Assembly (NCBI RefSeq): GCF_021739025.1
Contig: NZ_JAKKOT010000002.1
Coordinates: 186,001-250,000 of the forward strand
Length of the DNA: 64,000 bases
From: Gordonia liuliyuniae
GTDB lineage: Bacteria > Actinomycetota > Actinomycetes > Mycobacteriales > Mycobacteriaceae
Direction: 5' to 3'
Positions 36,056-44,927 of the stretch are shown here, piece after piece. The translations under genes and the position numbers were made by a program. The notes beneath the pieces were generated by a model. The model ran no database searches. It saw only the letters and a list, made by a program, of their open reading frames with translations, and was not told the origin of the DNA. Every line of letters begins with the position of its first letter. The first letter of the stretch is position 1.

Positions 36056-36625
36056 ATGCCCACCCCTTCCGTGCACGACCGTCTGGTGTTGTCGGCGGTC
36101 ACCATGCTGCGCACGCACGGTGCCGACGGATTCGGAATGGCCGCGCTCCTCGAACACAGCAACGTCGCGAGACGTTCCATGTACCAGCACTTTCCGGCCG
36201 GGAAAGCTGAGCTTCTCCGCGAGGCGACGGCCGTCGCAGGAAAGGGCCTGTGCGCCCAGCTCGAGATGCTCCTCACCGAGCACGGCGCGATGGACGCGCT
36301 CGATCTGTGGGCCGACTACTGGAAGTCGGCGCTCACCGACAGCGATTACACGCTCGGCTGTCCGCTCGCCGCCGCGTCGTTGAGCGCCCCGGACTATCCG
36401 GATGCCGCCGCCGAGGCCGCGAGAGCGTTCGAGCGCCTCACGTCGATCATCGGCGACGCACTGGAGTGTGAGGGCCACGACGCCGAACGAGCGCGAGCGG
36501 CGGGCAGCGCGATCGTGTCGGGGATCGAAGGCGTGATCATCGTCGCGCGCGCCACGCGGTCCGTCGAGCCGTTCGACAGCTTCGTCGGGCACACCCGCGC
36601 CACGTGGGGTCGCGAGCCGCACTGA
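36056..36625 (+). CDS. TetR/AcrR family regulator, LmrA/YxaF-like
   Basis: The 189-residue repressor begins MPTPSVHDRLVLSAVTMLRT. Its helix-turn-helix is MAALLEHSNVARRSMYQHFP, with AGKAELL after it, which is typical of the LmrA/YxaF branch. The ligand domain contains TLGCPLAAASL and a second Cys, also usual there. It probably represses itself and the divergent thioesterase gene through the 36023-36036 box. The ATG at 36056 (AGGAT upstream) is chosen over a GTG six bases earlier. Confidence 0.85.
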   Translation: MPTPSVHDRLVLSAVTMLRTHGADGFGMAALLEHSNVARRSMYQHFPAGKAELLREATAVAGKGLCAQLEMLLTEHGAMDALDLWADYWKSALTDSDYTLGCPLAAASLSAPDYPDAAAEAARAFERLTSIIGDALECEGHDAERARAAGSAIVSGIEGVIIVARATRSVEPFDSFVGHTRATWGREPH

Positions 36626-36781
36626 TCGTCCGGCTGCTCGCGACCCCACCTCCGCGGCGGCGTTCAGTGAGCCAACGCCACCGAAGCCCACCCGCCCTTG
36701 CAGCCTCCGACGGCAAGCCCGGCAGCAGCACTGACGAACAGCAATGCGCTCGGCAGGAGGAAGAGGTAGGGCGTCCGGCCG

Positions 36782-38317
36782 TCAGTGCGCGCCGGGCTCC
36801 AATGTGGTCCCCTTCGGCACAACACACCACACCAGCACGGCGACGGCCAGCATGACGACGCCGCCGACGAGGCTGGTGGCCTGCATCGATGCGGTGAATG
36901 CCCGTCCCGCCGTGTCGGCGAGTTCCGGGATGCCCGCCTGGCCCGCGACGTCGACGGCGGCACCGATCGACTCGCGGGCGGGGGCGGTGACGTCGGCCGG
37001 AAGGTTCGCGAACGAGTCGACGGCGTCGAGGTCCGCGCGGTACATGACGGACGCGATGCTGCCGAGCACCGCGACGCCGAGGACGCTGCCGACCTCGTAC
37101 GAGGTCTCCTCCATCGCTGCGGCGTTGCCCGCCCGATGTTCGGGGCTGCCAGACATGATCAGGACCGACCCGACGGCCAGCGACCCGATCCCGGCCCCCA
37201 CCAGGCACAGCGAGACGACGACCGCCCGATAGTGGAGTTCGCCGGGCGTCAGGTAGATCGCCGTCATGCCGATCCCGGAGATCGCGATCGATGCGGCGAG
37301 CACTGCGCGCGGCCCGATCCGTTCGGCGAGCTTCGGCGCGGCCAGCGACGCCGCGGCCGCCGCGAGCGCCAGCGGAATCAGCTGTACGCCGGTGCGGATC
37401 GGCGAACTGCCCTCGACGCTCTGCAGCCACTGCGCGAGGAGCAGCAGGGCCGCTGCCATCGCAAACATCGATCCGAGTGCGGCGGCGATGCCGCCGGTGA
37501 ACGGTCTGCTCCGGAACAGTCCGACGTCGAGCATCGGGTCGTCCTGGCGTAGACCACGCCGCACGAACACTGTCAGGGCGACGACGGCGAAGGCGAGCGC
37601 GAGCCATGCCGAGGGTACGAGCAGGCTCGATTCCTTGCCGAACTTCTTGATCGACCACATCAGCGCGACCATGCCGCTGAACGAGAGTCCGATGGTCGGC
37701 CAGTCCCACGCGCCGGGCTTGTCCGAGCGCGATTCCGGCAGCAGGAACGCTCCCGCGATCACCGCGATCACCATCAGCGGGACGTTGACGAGGAAGGCGG
37801 CGTGCCAGGACAAGTGCTCTAACAGCAGCCCGCCGACGAGCGGGCCGACGGCAGCGCCGAGGCCGGCGACGGCCGACCATACGGCGAGCGCCATGGCCCG
37901 CTGCTTCGCATCGGTGAAGATGGTGCGGATCATCGACAGCGTGGTCGGCATGACCATCGCGCCGCCGACGCCGAGAGCCGCGCGGATCGCGATGACCATG
38001 GCCGCCGAATCGGCGAACAGCACCAGGATCGAGGCGACCGCGAACATTGCGTACCCGGTGAGCAGGAGCTTCTTGCGCCCCCACCGATCGGCGACGGCGC
38101 TGGCCGCGACCAGCAGGCCTGCCAGGACCAGGGAGTAGACGTCGACGATCCACAAGAGCTGTTCACCGGACGGCCGCAGGTCCCGCGACATCGTCGGCAA
38201 TGCAATGTTGAGGATCGTCATATCCATCGTGATGACGAGCAGACTCGCCGACAGGACGGCGGTGCCGGCCCACGCGCGGCGCGTCGACATCATGGGCGGC
38301 GTTGCGGCGTCGGTCAT
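36782..38317 (-). CDS. MFS efflux transporter, DHA2 (EmrB/QacA-like) family
   Basis: The 511-residue protein has about 14 transmembrane helices. Motif A/D elements LVITMDMTILNIALPTM and VADRWGRKKLLL mark the DHA2 drug/proton antiporters, and GAMVMPTTLSMIRTIF and AVGPLVGGLLLEHLSWHAAF are further conserved loops. It should export hydrophobic toxic compounds using the proton gradient. Its start overlaps the stop of the TetR gene by ATGA, so pump and regulator are co-transcribed and under the 34-bp palindrome upstream. The drug range is unknown. Confidence 0.85.
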   Translation of the reverse strand: MTDAATPPMMSTRRAWAGTAVLSASLLVITMDMTILNIALPTMSRDLRPSGEQLLWIVDVYSLVLAGLLVAASAVADRWGRKKLLLTGYAMFAVASILVLFADSAAMVIAIRAALGVGGAMVMPTTLSMIRTIFTDAKQRAMALAVWSAVAGLGAAVGPLVGGLLLEHLSWHAAFLVNVPLMVIAVIAGAFLLPESRSDKPGAWDWPTIGLSFSGMVALMWSIKKFGKESSLLVPSAWLALAFAVVALTVFVRRGLRQDDPMLDVGLFRSRPFTGGIAAALGSMFAMAAALLLLAQWLQSVEGSSPIRTGVQLIPLALAAAAASLAAPKLAERIGPRAVLAASIAISGIGMTAIYLTPGELHYRAVVVSLCLVGAGIGSLAVGSVLIMSGSPEHRAGNAAAMEETSYEVGSVLGVAVLGSIASVMYRADLDAVDSFANLPADVTAPARESIGAAVDVAGQAGIPELADTAGRAFTASMQATSLVGGVVMLAVAVLVWCVVPKGTTLEPGAH

Positions 38318-38883
38318 TTCGAGTCTCCGTCGACAGGTGTGAACGAGGCGGGGATGAACGGGGAGATGGCTCGACGCAGGTGATCGCGACTGAGCGCCTC
38401 GCCTCGAATGGCGGCGTGCACGCCCGCCCCCTCGGTGATCATCGCGACGGCGTGCGCGTTGTCGGCGCCGAGGTACTCGCGCAGCACGACGACGAGTCCG
38501 TCGGCCCACGAGAGGGCGAGTTCGCGCGCCTGATCGTCGAAGGTGGCGGTGGCCGACAGGGCGACGTCGGCGACGACGTTGCGCCGCTCGGACAGGTAAT
38601 CGTGCAGCATGTCGATCAGGTGGTCCGGCGCCGCGGCCGGATCGCACTCGAACACCTGCCGGATCTGCGTCAACGCGTCGTCGATCTCCCGGACGAGAAG
38701 CCCCAACGCCTCCTGCCGCAGTTCGTCGAGCGACGCGAAGTACGCGGTGGTCGAGCCGAGCGGCACCTTCGCGCGTTTTGCGACGAGGCGATGCGTCAGC
38801 TTGCCCGGGCCGACTTCCACGATGAGGTCGGCGGCGGCCTGCACGATCGCGTCGCGTCGTGCCGCCGGATTATGCTTGGCCAT
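38314..38883 (-). CDS. TetR/AcrR family repressor of the adjacent MFS pump
   Basis: A 189-residue regulator with the N-terminal helix-turn-helix RDAIVQAAADLIVEVGPGKL, THRLVAKRAKVPLGSTTAYF, then ASLDEL. It is the first gene of a two-gene unit with the MFS pump (ATGA overlap). I choose the ATG at 38883 (MAKHNPA). Upstream in-frame ATGs at 38895 and 38919 either touch or lie inside the long palindrome, which should be promoter DNA. The natural inducer is likely a pump substrate. Confidence 0.85.
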   Translation of the reverse strand: MAKHNPAARRDAIVQAAADLIVEVGPGKLTHRLVAKRAKVPLGSTTAYFASLDELRQEALGLLVREIDDALTQIRQVFECDPAAAPDHLIDMLHDYLSERRNVVADVALSATATFDDQARELALSWADGLVVVLREYLGADNAHAVAMITEGAGVHAAIRGEALSRDHLRRAISPFIPASFTPVDGDSK

Positions 38884-38895
38884 GCGGTCACCCAT

Positions 38896-38929
38896 TTCTG
38901 TACGTTTGTACATGTACATGTGTACAGAA
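38896..38929. promoter_or_regulatory. 34-bp palindromic operator of the TetR-MFS unit
   Basis: TTCTGTAC (38896-38903), GTACATGTAC (38908-38917) and GTACAGAA (38922-38929) are exactly symmetric around 38912.5. The repeated GTAC half-sites suggest binding of two TetR dimers, as in QacR-type operators. It lies immediately upstream of the regulator start and should also overlap its promoter. Confidence 0.75.
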
Positions 38930-38956
38930 GTGGTCTGGGATCGGCAACCGAACCGG

Positions 38957-40381
38957 TCAGGACGCCGCTTCGTCTACCTCCCGCACCCGACCGTCGACCA
39001 CCTCGACCGTGCGGTGCGCGATATCGGCGGCGACAGCGCGGTCATGCGTTACGAAAACAAACGCCGCGTCGTGTGTCGTCTGCAGACCGGCCAGAACGTC
39101 GAGGACCCGAGCCTGCGACACGACGTCGAGCGCCGACACCGCCTCATCGAGCACGACGACCGCCGGGTTCGGCGCGAGTGCCCTGGCTATCGCGACACGC
39201 TGGCTCTGCCCGCCGGACAGTTGGTGCGGTCGCCGATCGGCGAACGACGCGTCCAGGCCGACCTCGTCGAGGACTTGCGCCACCCGCGCGGCGCGCTGAG
39301 TTGTCGACAGCCCGAGCGCCGGGTGCAGCGACTCCTCGATGATCCGAGCCACCGACCACCTCGGCTCCAACGCCGAGAACGGGTTCTGTGACACGAGCTG
39401 TGTCCGCGCGCCGTCGGCTGTCTCGACGTAACCCGCATCCGGCGAGGTCAACCCGACCAGCACGCGAGCCAGCGTCGACTTGCCAGATCCCGACGGCCCG
39501 ACGACGGCGACCGTCTCCCCGCGAGACACGGTCAGATCGACGTCGGCGAGCGCAGTCGTACTGCCGAACTTCTTGGTCACCGACTGCACGCTCAGCACCG
39601 GTTCGCGCGGCGTCGGAGCCCGGGGCGGCCGCCTGCCGCCCGGCAGGGAGTCCTTCAGCGCGCGAGCGGCGGCGCTCTTCGGGGAGTCGAGCACGCCCGT
39701 CGAGGATGCGGTCTCGACAACCCGGCCGTCGTCGAATACCACGATGCGATCGGCTCGCTCAGCAGCCACGGCGAGATCGTGAGTGATCAACAGCAGGCCC
39801 GCGCCGTCGGCGACGCCCGCCGTGAGCGCTTCGAGAACCTGATCGGCGACGTCGGCGTCGAGTGCGCTCGTCGGCTCGTCGGCGACGAGGAGTCCCGGGC
39901 GGCCCGCCAGCGCCATCGCGATCAGCACGCGCTGTCGTTGACCGCCCGACAGTTCGTGCGGATACCGTCGGGCGAGCGCCCCGTCCGGCAGGCCCACCTC
40001 GGCGAGCCGTTCGGGAACCGCCGCACCACCGGCCGGGCGCCCAGCCAATCGCAGCGCTTCACGGACCTGACTGTCGATGCGCCGCACCGGATTCAACGAA
40101 TTTCCCGGATCCTGCGGCACGTAGCCGACCCGCCTGCCGCGCACCGACCGCCACGCTGCGGAGCCGGGACTCGGCAGATCGTCTCCCGCGAGCCGCAACC
40201 GTCCAGCCGACAGCCGTGTGCGCGGCCCGTGCAACCCGAGCACAGTGCGCGCGAGCGTCGACTTTCCACTGCCGGACGCGCCGACCACCGCGACGACCTC
40301 CCCCGCCCCAACTGTCAGCTCGATGTCACGGAGGACGACAGTGGCCCCGACAGACACGTTCAGTCGCTCGATCTCAAGCAC
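38957..40381 (-). CDS. Peptide/nickel-type ABC transporter, fused double ATP-binding protein (DppDF-like)
   Basis: The 474-residue protein consists of two ABC domains in tandem. First domain: Walker A GASGSGKS, VPQDPGNSLNPV, LSGGQRQRVLIA, LLVADEPTSALD. Second domain, from about residue 255: GPSGSGKS, LVSQNPFSALEPRW, LSGGQSQRVAIARALA, VVVLDEAVSALD. Both nucleotide sites of an oligopeptide importer are thus on one chain. It is the last gene of the leftward operon and overlaps the permease gene by eight bases. It powers uptake through the two permeases. The substrate is unknown; the operon context suggests a cyclodipeptide-derived or related small molecule. Confidence 0.85.
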   Translation of the reverse strand: MLEIERLNVSVGATVVLRDIELTVGAGEVVAVVGASGSGKSTLARTVLGLHGPRTRLSAGRLRLAGDDLPSPGSAAWRSVRGRRVGYVPQDPGNSLNPVRRIDSQVREALRLAGRPAGGAAVPERLAEVGLPDGALARRYPHELSGGQRQRVLIAMALAGRPGLLVADEPTSALDADVADQVLEALTAGVADGAGLLLITHDLAVAAERADRIVVFDDGRVVETASSTGVLDSPKSAAARALKDSLPGGRRPPRAPTPREPVLSVQSVTKKFGSTTALADVDLTVSRGETVAVVGPSGSGKSTLARVLVGLTSPDAGYVETADGARTQLVSQNPFSALEPRWSVARIIEESLHPALGLSTTQRAARVAQVLDEVGLDASFADRRPHQLSGGQSQRVAIARALAPNPAVVVLDEAVSALDVVSQARVLDVLAGLQTTHDAAFVFVTHDRAVAADIAHRTVEVVDGRVREVDEAAS

Positions 40382-41237
40382 GATGGCCTCCGTCCACGAT
40401 GCGCGAGAGTCGATACGCCGCGAGCACGACCAGCGTGATCACCACCGCTGGGACGACGGTCAGCCACCACGACGCGGCGAGGAAGGCTCGACCCTCGGCG
40501 ACCATCGCGCCCCATTCCGGGGCGGGCGGCGGGGGACCGAACCCGAGGAATCCGAGTGCTGCGACGGCGAGGACCGCCTGACCGAACTCGACGGATGCGA
40601 CGGCCGCCGCTGTCGGCCACAGATGCGGCAGCACGTGCCGGGCGACGACGGTCGGCTTCCGCCAACCGCTGACCAGTGCCGCTTCGACGAACGGCGACGC
40701 TCGTAACTGGAGGGTTCTGGACCGGACCACGCGGGCGGCTCCAGCCACCCCGGCGATACCGACCGCGACACCGAGTTCGACCGTTCCACCACCGGTCGCC
40801 GCGACCACCGTCATCGACAGCAAGAGGCCGGGAACGGCGAGCAGCACGTCCACCAGCCGCATGCCGACCCGGTCCGTCCATCCTCCGAGATAACCGGTGG
40901 CGACGCCGATCAGCGATCCACCGATGATCGCGATCGCTACGGCGATGAGCGCCGCCGACAGCGAGGCTCCGGTCCCGTGGACGATTCTGGCGAACACGTC
41001 ACGCCCGAGTTGGTCGGTACCGAACACGTGGCTGACGCTCGGCGCCCTCAGTCGTTCGCGGGGCGCCACCGCCACCGGGTCCGTCCGGGTCAGGAGTCCG
41101 GGTACGACGGCGGCGGCAAGTACCGTTACGAGGACTCCGACCGCGGCGACGGCCCCGAGCGGAGGCATCGGATGCTTCCCGAACCGGATCCGCCCCTTTC
41201 GGGGCGTGAGCAGGCGGTCTCCGACGAGATCGATCAT
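40374..41237 (-). CDS. Peptide/nickel-type ABC transporter permease (DppC-like)
   Basis: This 287-residue inner-membrane permease has the typical DppC pattern: an N-terminal helix (LGAVAAVGVLVTVLAAAVVP), then HVFGTDQLGRDVFARIVHGT, about five further helices, and the ATPase-contact EAA loop EAALVSGWRKPTVVARHVLP. The start is the ATG at 41237 (MIDLVGDRLLTPRKG), which overlaps the DppB-like gene by ATGA; the open frame further upstream lies inside other genes. It pairs with the DppB-like permease. Confidence 0.85.
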   Translation of the reverse strand: MIDLVGDRLLTPRKGRIRFGKHPMPPLGAVAAVGVLVTVLAAAVVPGLLTRTDPVAVAPRERLRAPSVSHVFGTDQLGRDVFARIVHGTGASLSAALIAVAIAIIGGSLIGVATGYLGGWTDRVGMRLVDVLLAVPGLLLSMTVVAATGGGTVELGVAVGIAGVAGAARVVRSRTLQLRASPFVEAALVSGWRKPTVVARHVLPHLWPTAAAVASVEFGQAVLAVAALGFLGFGPPPPAPEWGAMVAEGRAFLAASWWLTVVPAVVITLVVLAAYRLSRIVDGGHRA

Positions 41238-42199
41238 GCCGCGCCCCTCGCCCTCGGGTCGACGAGCGGTCCGACCAGGTCGACGATCAACGTCACCACC
41301 ACGAAGACCGCCGCAGACACGACGACCACGGCGAGCATCACCGGTCCGTCGTGTGCGGTGAGCGCCTGTTGGGTGAGCCGGCCGAGGCCGGCCCGCGAGA
41401 ACACGGTCTCGACGACGACCGCGCCCGCGAGCGCGGACCCGACGAGTACGCCCAACGCCGATAATGCGGGCAGCGCCGCAGCGGGCGCAACGTGCCGCAG
41501 GTGCACCACGGCGTCCGACGCGCCCTTCGCCCGGGCGACCTCGACGAACGGCTGGTCGGCGGCCTCCCTCATCCCGGCCGCCATCACCTGGCCGAGGTAT
41601 CCGGCCACCGGCACCGCCAAGGTCACCGCGGGCAGCACGAGCGCTGCGAACCCATCGTCGCCGAATCCCGGCAGAAGACGGAGACCGAACGCGAACACCT
41701 GAATCAGCACCAGACCGACGGCGAAGGTCGGCATCGAGACCAGCACCGACGGGATCTGACCGACGGCACGGGCCAGCACACCGTCCGGTCGGTAGGTCGC
41801 GATGTACGCGAGTGCGAACGCCGCCAGCGCGCCGAGCGCCAGCGCTGCGGCGGCGAGCGTCGCGGTAGATGGCAGTGCTTCGAGCAGTGACGTCGTGACC
41901 GGCCGGCCGGTGACGACCGACGTCCCCCAGTCGCCGCGGACGAAGTCGCCCCATGCTGCGAAGTACTGCTGCCACAACGGCCGGTCGAGGCCGTACTGCG
42001 CGCGCAACGCCGCTATCGCCGCGGGCGACGGCGGCGCGCCCGATGCGTCCGCGTTCGCCGCCAACGACACCGGGTCGCCCGGCAGTACCCGCAGGATCCC
42101 GAAGACCACGGTGAACACCGCCCACACCACCGCGGCGCCGACGGCAAGACGCCCGCCGACGCGGAGCACGAGTCGCCTGCTCGCCGGCCCTGGACTCAC
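41234..42199 (-). CDS. Peptide/nickel-type ABC transporter permease (DppB-like)
   Basis: A 321-residue permease. Near the N-terminus come VVWAVFTVVFGILRVLPGDP and YGLDRPLWQQYFAAWGDFVR with GDWGTSVVTGRPV, the DppB signature. The C-terminal half holds the EAA-type loop FVEVARAKGASDAVVHLRHV and VVETVFSRAGLGRL. It starts with GTG overlapping the stop of the binding-protein gene (GTGA). With the DppC-like protein it forms the import channel. Confidence 0.85.
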   Translation of the reverse strand: MSPGPASRRLVLRVGGRLAVGAAVVWAVFTVVFGILRVLPGDPVSLAANADASGAPPSPAAIAALRAQYGLDRPLWQQYFAAWGDFVRGDWGTSVVTGRPVTTSLLEALPSTATLAAAALALGALAAFALAYIATYRPDGVLARAVGQIPSVLVSMPTFAVGLVLIQVFAFGLRLLPGFGDDGFAALVLPAVTLAVPVAGYLGQVMAAGMREAADQPFVEVARAKGASDAVVHLRHVAPAAALPALSALGVLVGSALAGAVVVETVFSRAGLGRLTQQALTAHDGPVMLAVVVVSAAVFVVVTLIVDLVGPLVDPRARGAA

Positions 42200-43779
42200 G
42201 ACGCACCGTTCGGGAACTGCAGACGCAGGACGCCCGACGCGTCGAATCCGACGCCGCCGAAACCGGATGCGACCGCCGCGACCTGCGACAGTTCGACGAC
42301 GGGGATCGCATAGCCCGCATCTACGAGACGAGCCTGCAGGGTGTCGACGATCTTGAGTCGCTGTGCACGATCGGCCGTCCCCGCCTGCTGCGACAGCAGC
42401 GGATCGATCTGGGGATCGAAGCCCCGCTGCGAATAGTTGGTGCCGTCGGCGCCCAGGCGCGAACGAAGGATGTCCGGGTCGGCCCTGGTCACGTTGTAGT
42501 AGACGGCGTCGAAGTCGCCTGCGCTGCGCCGCGAAAGGAAGTCGTCGTTCGACAAAGCGGTGATCGACAGGTCGATGCCGACGGCGGCGAGTTGACGCTG
42601 CACGAGTTCTAGGATCGGCTTGTTGCCGTAGAACTCTGGCGAATAGATCACGTCGAACGCCAGCCTCCTGCCGCCCTTCTCGCGAATCCCGTCGCCCGTC
42701 GCCCGCCAGCCTGCGGCATCGAGGGTCTTCTTCGCCGCCGCGACGTCGTACCGGACCCGCGGGTCAGCCCGATAGCCGGGCGTCGTCGAGGCGAGAACGC
42801 TGGTCGCCGGGGTGAACCCGTCACCGAGCGCGGTCTCGACCAACTCGGGCCGGTTCAACGCCGTGGTGACGGCCTGCCGCACCTCGCGGTCGGCGAGCAC
42901 CCCGCGGGACGCATTCGGCTGCAAGACGTACGGCAGTCCCGGGTTCGGTCGGGAGGTCAGCGTCGCACCGGCTGATTCCAACACTTCCCGGTCCTGCGGC
43001 TGAGGATCGGCGACGGCATCCAACTGGCCGGATCCGATGCTTCCCGCCCGGACCCCGGATTCGGGGACGACGCTGAATTCGACTGTCCGATATCGCGCCG
43101 TCGTGAGACCGACGTCGGGGGCCCACCCGTAGCCGTCCCGGCGGGTCAGCGTCGCCGAACGATCTTGCTCCCATCCGGAGTACGTGTACGGCCCGCTGCC
43201 GATCACCGCGGTGCCGGAGCAGCGTTCGTCGAACGACCGCGCGACGGTCGAGGGCGCGAGAATCCCGAGCTGGGTGGTGGCTGCCGCCTGCAAGAACTGC
43301 ACGTTCGGGTCGGCGAACCGGACGACGGCGGTCCGCGGGTCTGGGGTATCCGTCCGTTCGTAGCCGAGCAGGAATCCGGACGCCTGAAGGGTCCGCGTCG
43401 ACGTCGACTCGTCAGAGGTGAGGGCGTCGAAGTTCTTCTTCACGACGTCGGAGGTGAGGGGCGTACCGTCGCTGAACGTCACGTCGTCGCGGAGGGTGAA
43501 GGTGAAGCTTCGGCCGCCCGGGGACGCCTCGTAGCGTTCGGCGAGCCACGGCTTCAACTCGCCGGTCCGTCGATCCTGGTCGAGAAGCGAGTCGGCCACC
43601 TGTCGCGCGACGTTCACCGTCTGGTTGGTGCTCGCCTGGGCCGGGTCGGCGCAGCTCGGCGCGGACGACAGCCCGTAGCGGAGGGTGTCCGAGTCGGCCG
43701 CGTCGTCCGCACAGGCGGCGAGTCCGACCGCCGTCGAGACGGCGAGGACGGCGGCCGCCACTCTGGTAATGGTTTTCAT
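42196..43779 (-). CDS. ABC transporter substrate-binding lipoprotein (SBP_bac_5 family)
   Basis: The 527-residue solute-binding protein has a lipoprotein signal (MKTITRVAAAVLAVSTAVGL, lipobox LAAC at residue 23). The family-5 body shows LRYGLSSAPSCADPAQASTN, RSFTFTLRDDVTFSDGTPLT, VIGSGPYTYSGWEQDRSATL, and YSQRGFDPQIDPLLSQQAGT. These proteins bind peptides, nickel chelates or other oligomeric ligands outside the cell. It is 30 bases after the LLM gene and overlaps the permease gene. It is the specificity determinant for the importer in the cyclodipeptide synthase operon. Confidence 0.85.
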   Translation of the reverse strand: MKTITRVAAAVLAVSTAVGLAACADDAADSDTLRYGLSSAPSCADPAQASTNQTVNVARQVADSLLDQDRRTGELKPWLAERYEASPGGRSFTFTLRDDVTFSDGTPLTSDVVKKNFDALTSDESTSTRTLQASGFLLGYERTDTPDPRTAVVRFADPNVQFLQAAATTQLGILAPSTVARSFDERCSGTAVIGSGPYTYSGWEQDRSATLTRRDGYGWAPDVGLTTARYRTVEFSVVPESGVRAGSIGSGQLDAVADPQPQDREVLESAGATLTSRPNPGLPYVLQPNASRGVLADREVRQAVTTALNRPELVETALGDGFTPATSVLASTTPGYRADPRVRYDVAAAKKTLDAAGWRATGDGIREKGGRRLAFDVIYSPEFYGNKPILELVQRQLAAVGIDLSITALSNDDFLSRRSAGDFDAVYYNVTRADPDILRSRLGADGTNYSQRGFDPQIDPLLSQQAGTADRAQRLKIVDTLQARLVDAGYAIPVVELSQVAAVASGFGGVGFDASGVLRLQFPNGAS

Positions 43780-43809
43780 TGGATCGAATTCTCTTCTCGT
43801 GGAAGGCCG

Positions 43810-44927
43810 TCAGCGCCAGGCGTCGGCGATGAGGCGGTGGGATTGGACGCGGTCGTCGTGTCGGTGCGTCAGGGTGGTGAGGACGAGTTCGTCGGCACCG
43901 GTCAGCGCGGCCAGCGCGCGTAGACGGCCGACGACATGGTCGGGGTCCCCGACGAAACGGGTCGCCACACGAGCCGAGTGCCGGGCGGTGAGCTTTACGG
44001 AGTCGGCGTCCGACACCGAGGCGGGATCGGGCACCGGCACGGCTCCGCGTCCGCGGGCCACCGCGTCGACCCACGGCAGGAACGAGCGAGCCTGGCGTTC
44101 TGCGTCGCCGGTGGTCGGCGCGGCGAGCACGTCGGCCGAGACCGCGAGATACGGCTCGTCGAGAACACCGGGCGTGAATGCCTCACGATAGGCGCGGGCG
44201 GTTTCAACCGTCTTGCCGGGCGCGAGGTGATAGTTGGCGGCGAACGGCAGCCCGAGCCGACCGGCGAGCCGTGCGCTGACTCCAGGCGAGTTGCCCAGGA
44301 TCCAGGGCAGCAGATCGGTCCCCTCGCCCGGCGTCAGATGCAGCGGTTCGTCGAGCCCTGCGGGGTGAACGTCCCCGCGATCAGATGCAGGACGCTACGC
44401 ACCTGCGTCTCGTAGTCCGGCGCGTCGCCGGGCGGTGAGACTACCGCGAGCGCGGTCGCCGTCCGCGGCGAGTCGACCAGTCCGCGCAGGTCGCGCGGTT
44501 CCGGGAGGACGACTCCGTCGACCACCGGGTGGTCGACCTTCGCAGGCGTGTCCGGCGTTCCCTGCCTGCGCAGCGCGTCGCGGTACTGCCCGGCGCGGCC
44601 CGCGCTGCGCCCGAGCCCGACGTCCACGCGCCCTGGATGGAGTACCGCGAGCGTGCCCCACTCCTCAGCGACGCGCGAGGCGACGCGTTGGCTGAGTTGG
44701 ACCGCTCCGGCCCCGACCCGAATCGTCGACGTCGCGGCGAGCACGTGTGCCGCGACCACCGCCGGCGCAGACGAGGCGAGCGCCGCGAAGTGGTGTTCGG
44801 CCAGCCAGTAGCGCCGGTAGCCGAACTCCTCTGCGCGGCGAGCCAGGTCGACGGTGTCGTCGAGCGCCTCCCGTGCGGTGCCTCCCGCCCGGATCGGGAC
44901 GAGATCCAAAACTCCGAGTTCGGTCAT
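43810..44927 (-). pseudogene. LLM-class flavin-dependent monooxygenase, frameshifted
   Basis: Two frames together give a full-length luciferase-like monooxygenase of the MsnO8 type. The N-terminal part is [58 protein letters not shown] and VDVGLGRSAGR. After HLIAGTF (about 44345) the frame ends at TNRCI. The C-terminal part continues in another frame with GLDEPLHLTPGEGTDLLPWI, LGNSPGVSARLAGRLGLPFA and ends IADAWR. One missing base in the ACGTTCACCCC stretch (about 44362-44372) explains it. This is either a true inactivating mutation or a sequencing error. The start overlaps the MFS stop by ATGA. Intact, it would oxidise a small substrate with FMNH2. Confidence 0.75.

Noticed and set aside
36664..36781. 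Hydrophobic minus-strand stretch downstream of the MFS gene
   Set aside because: The membrane-like residues have no start codon of their own and belong to an off-frame continuation; too weak to call a gene.
36537..38153. 538-codon minus-strand frame inside the MFS pump gene
   Set aside because: It is arginine-rich and off-frame to a complete 14-helix transporter; no domain is visible.
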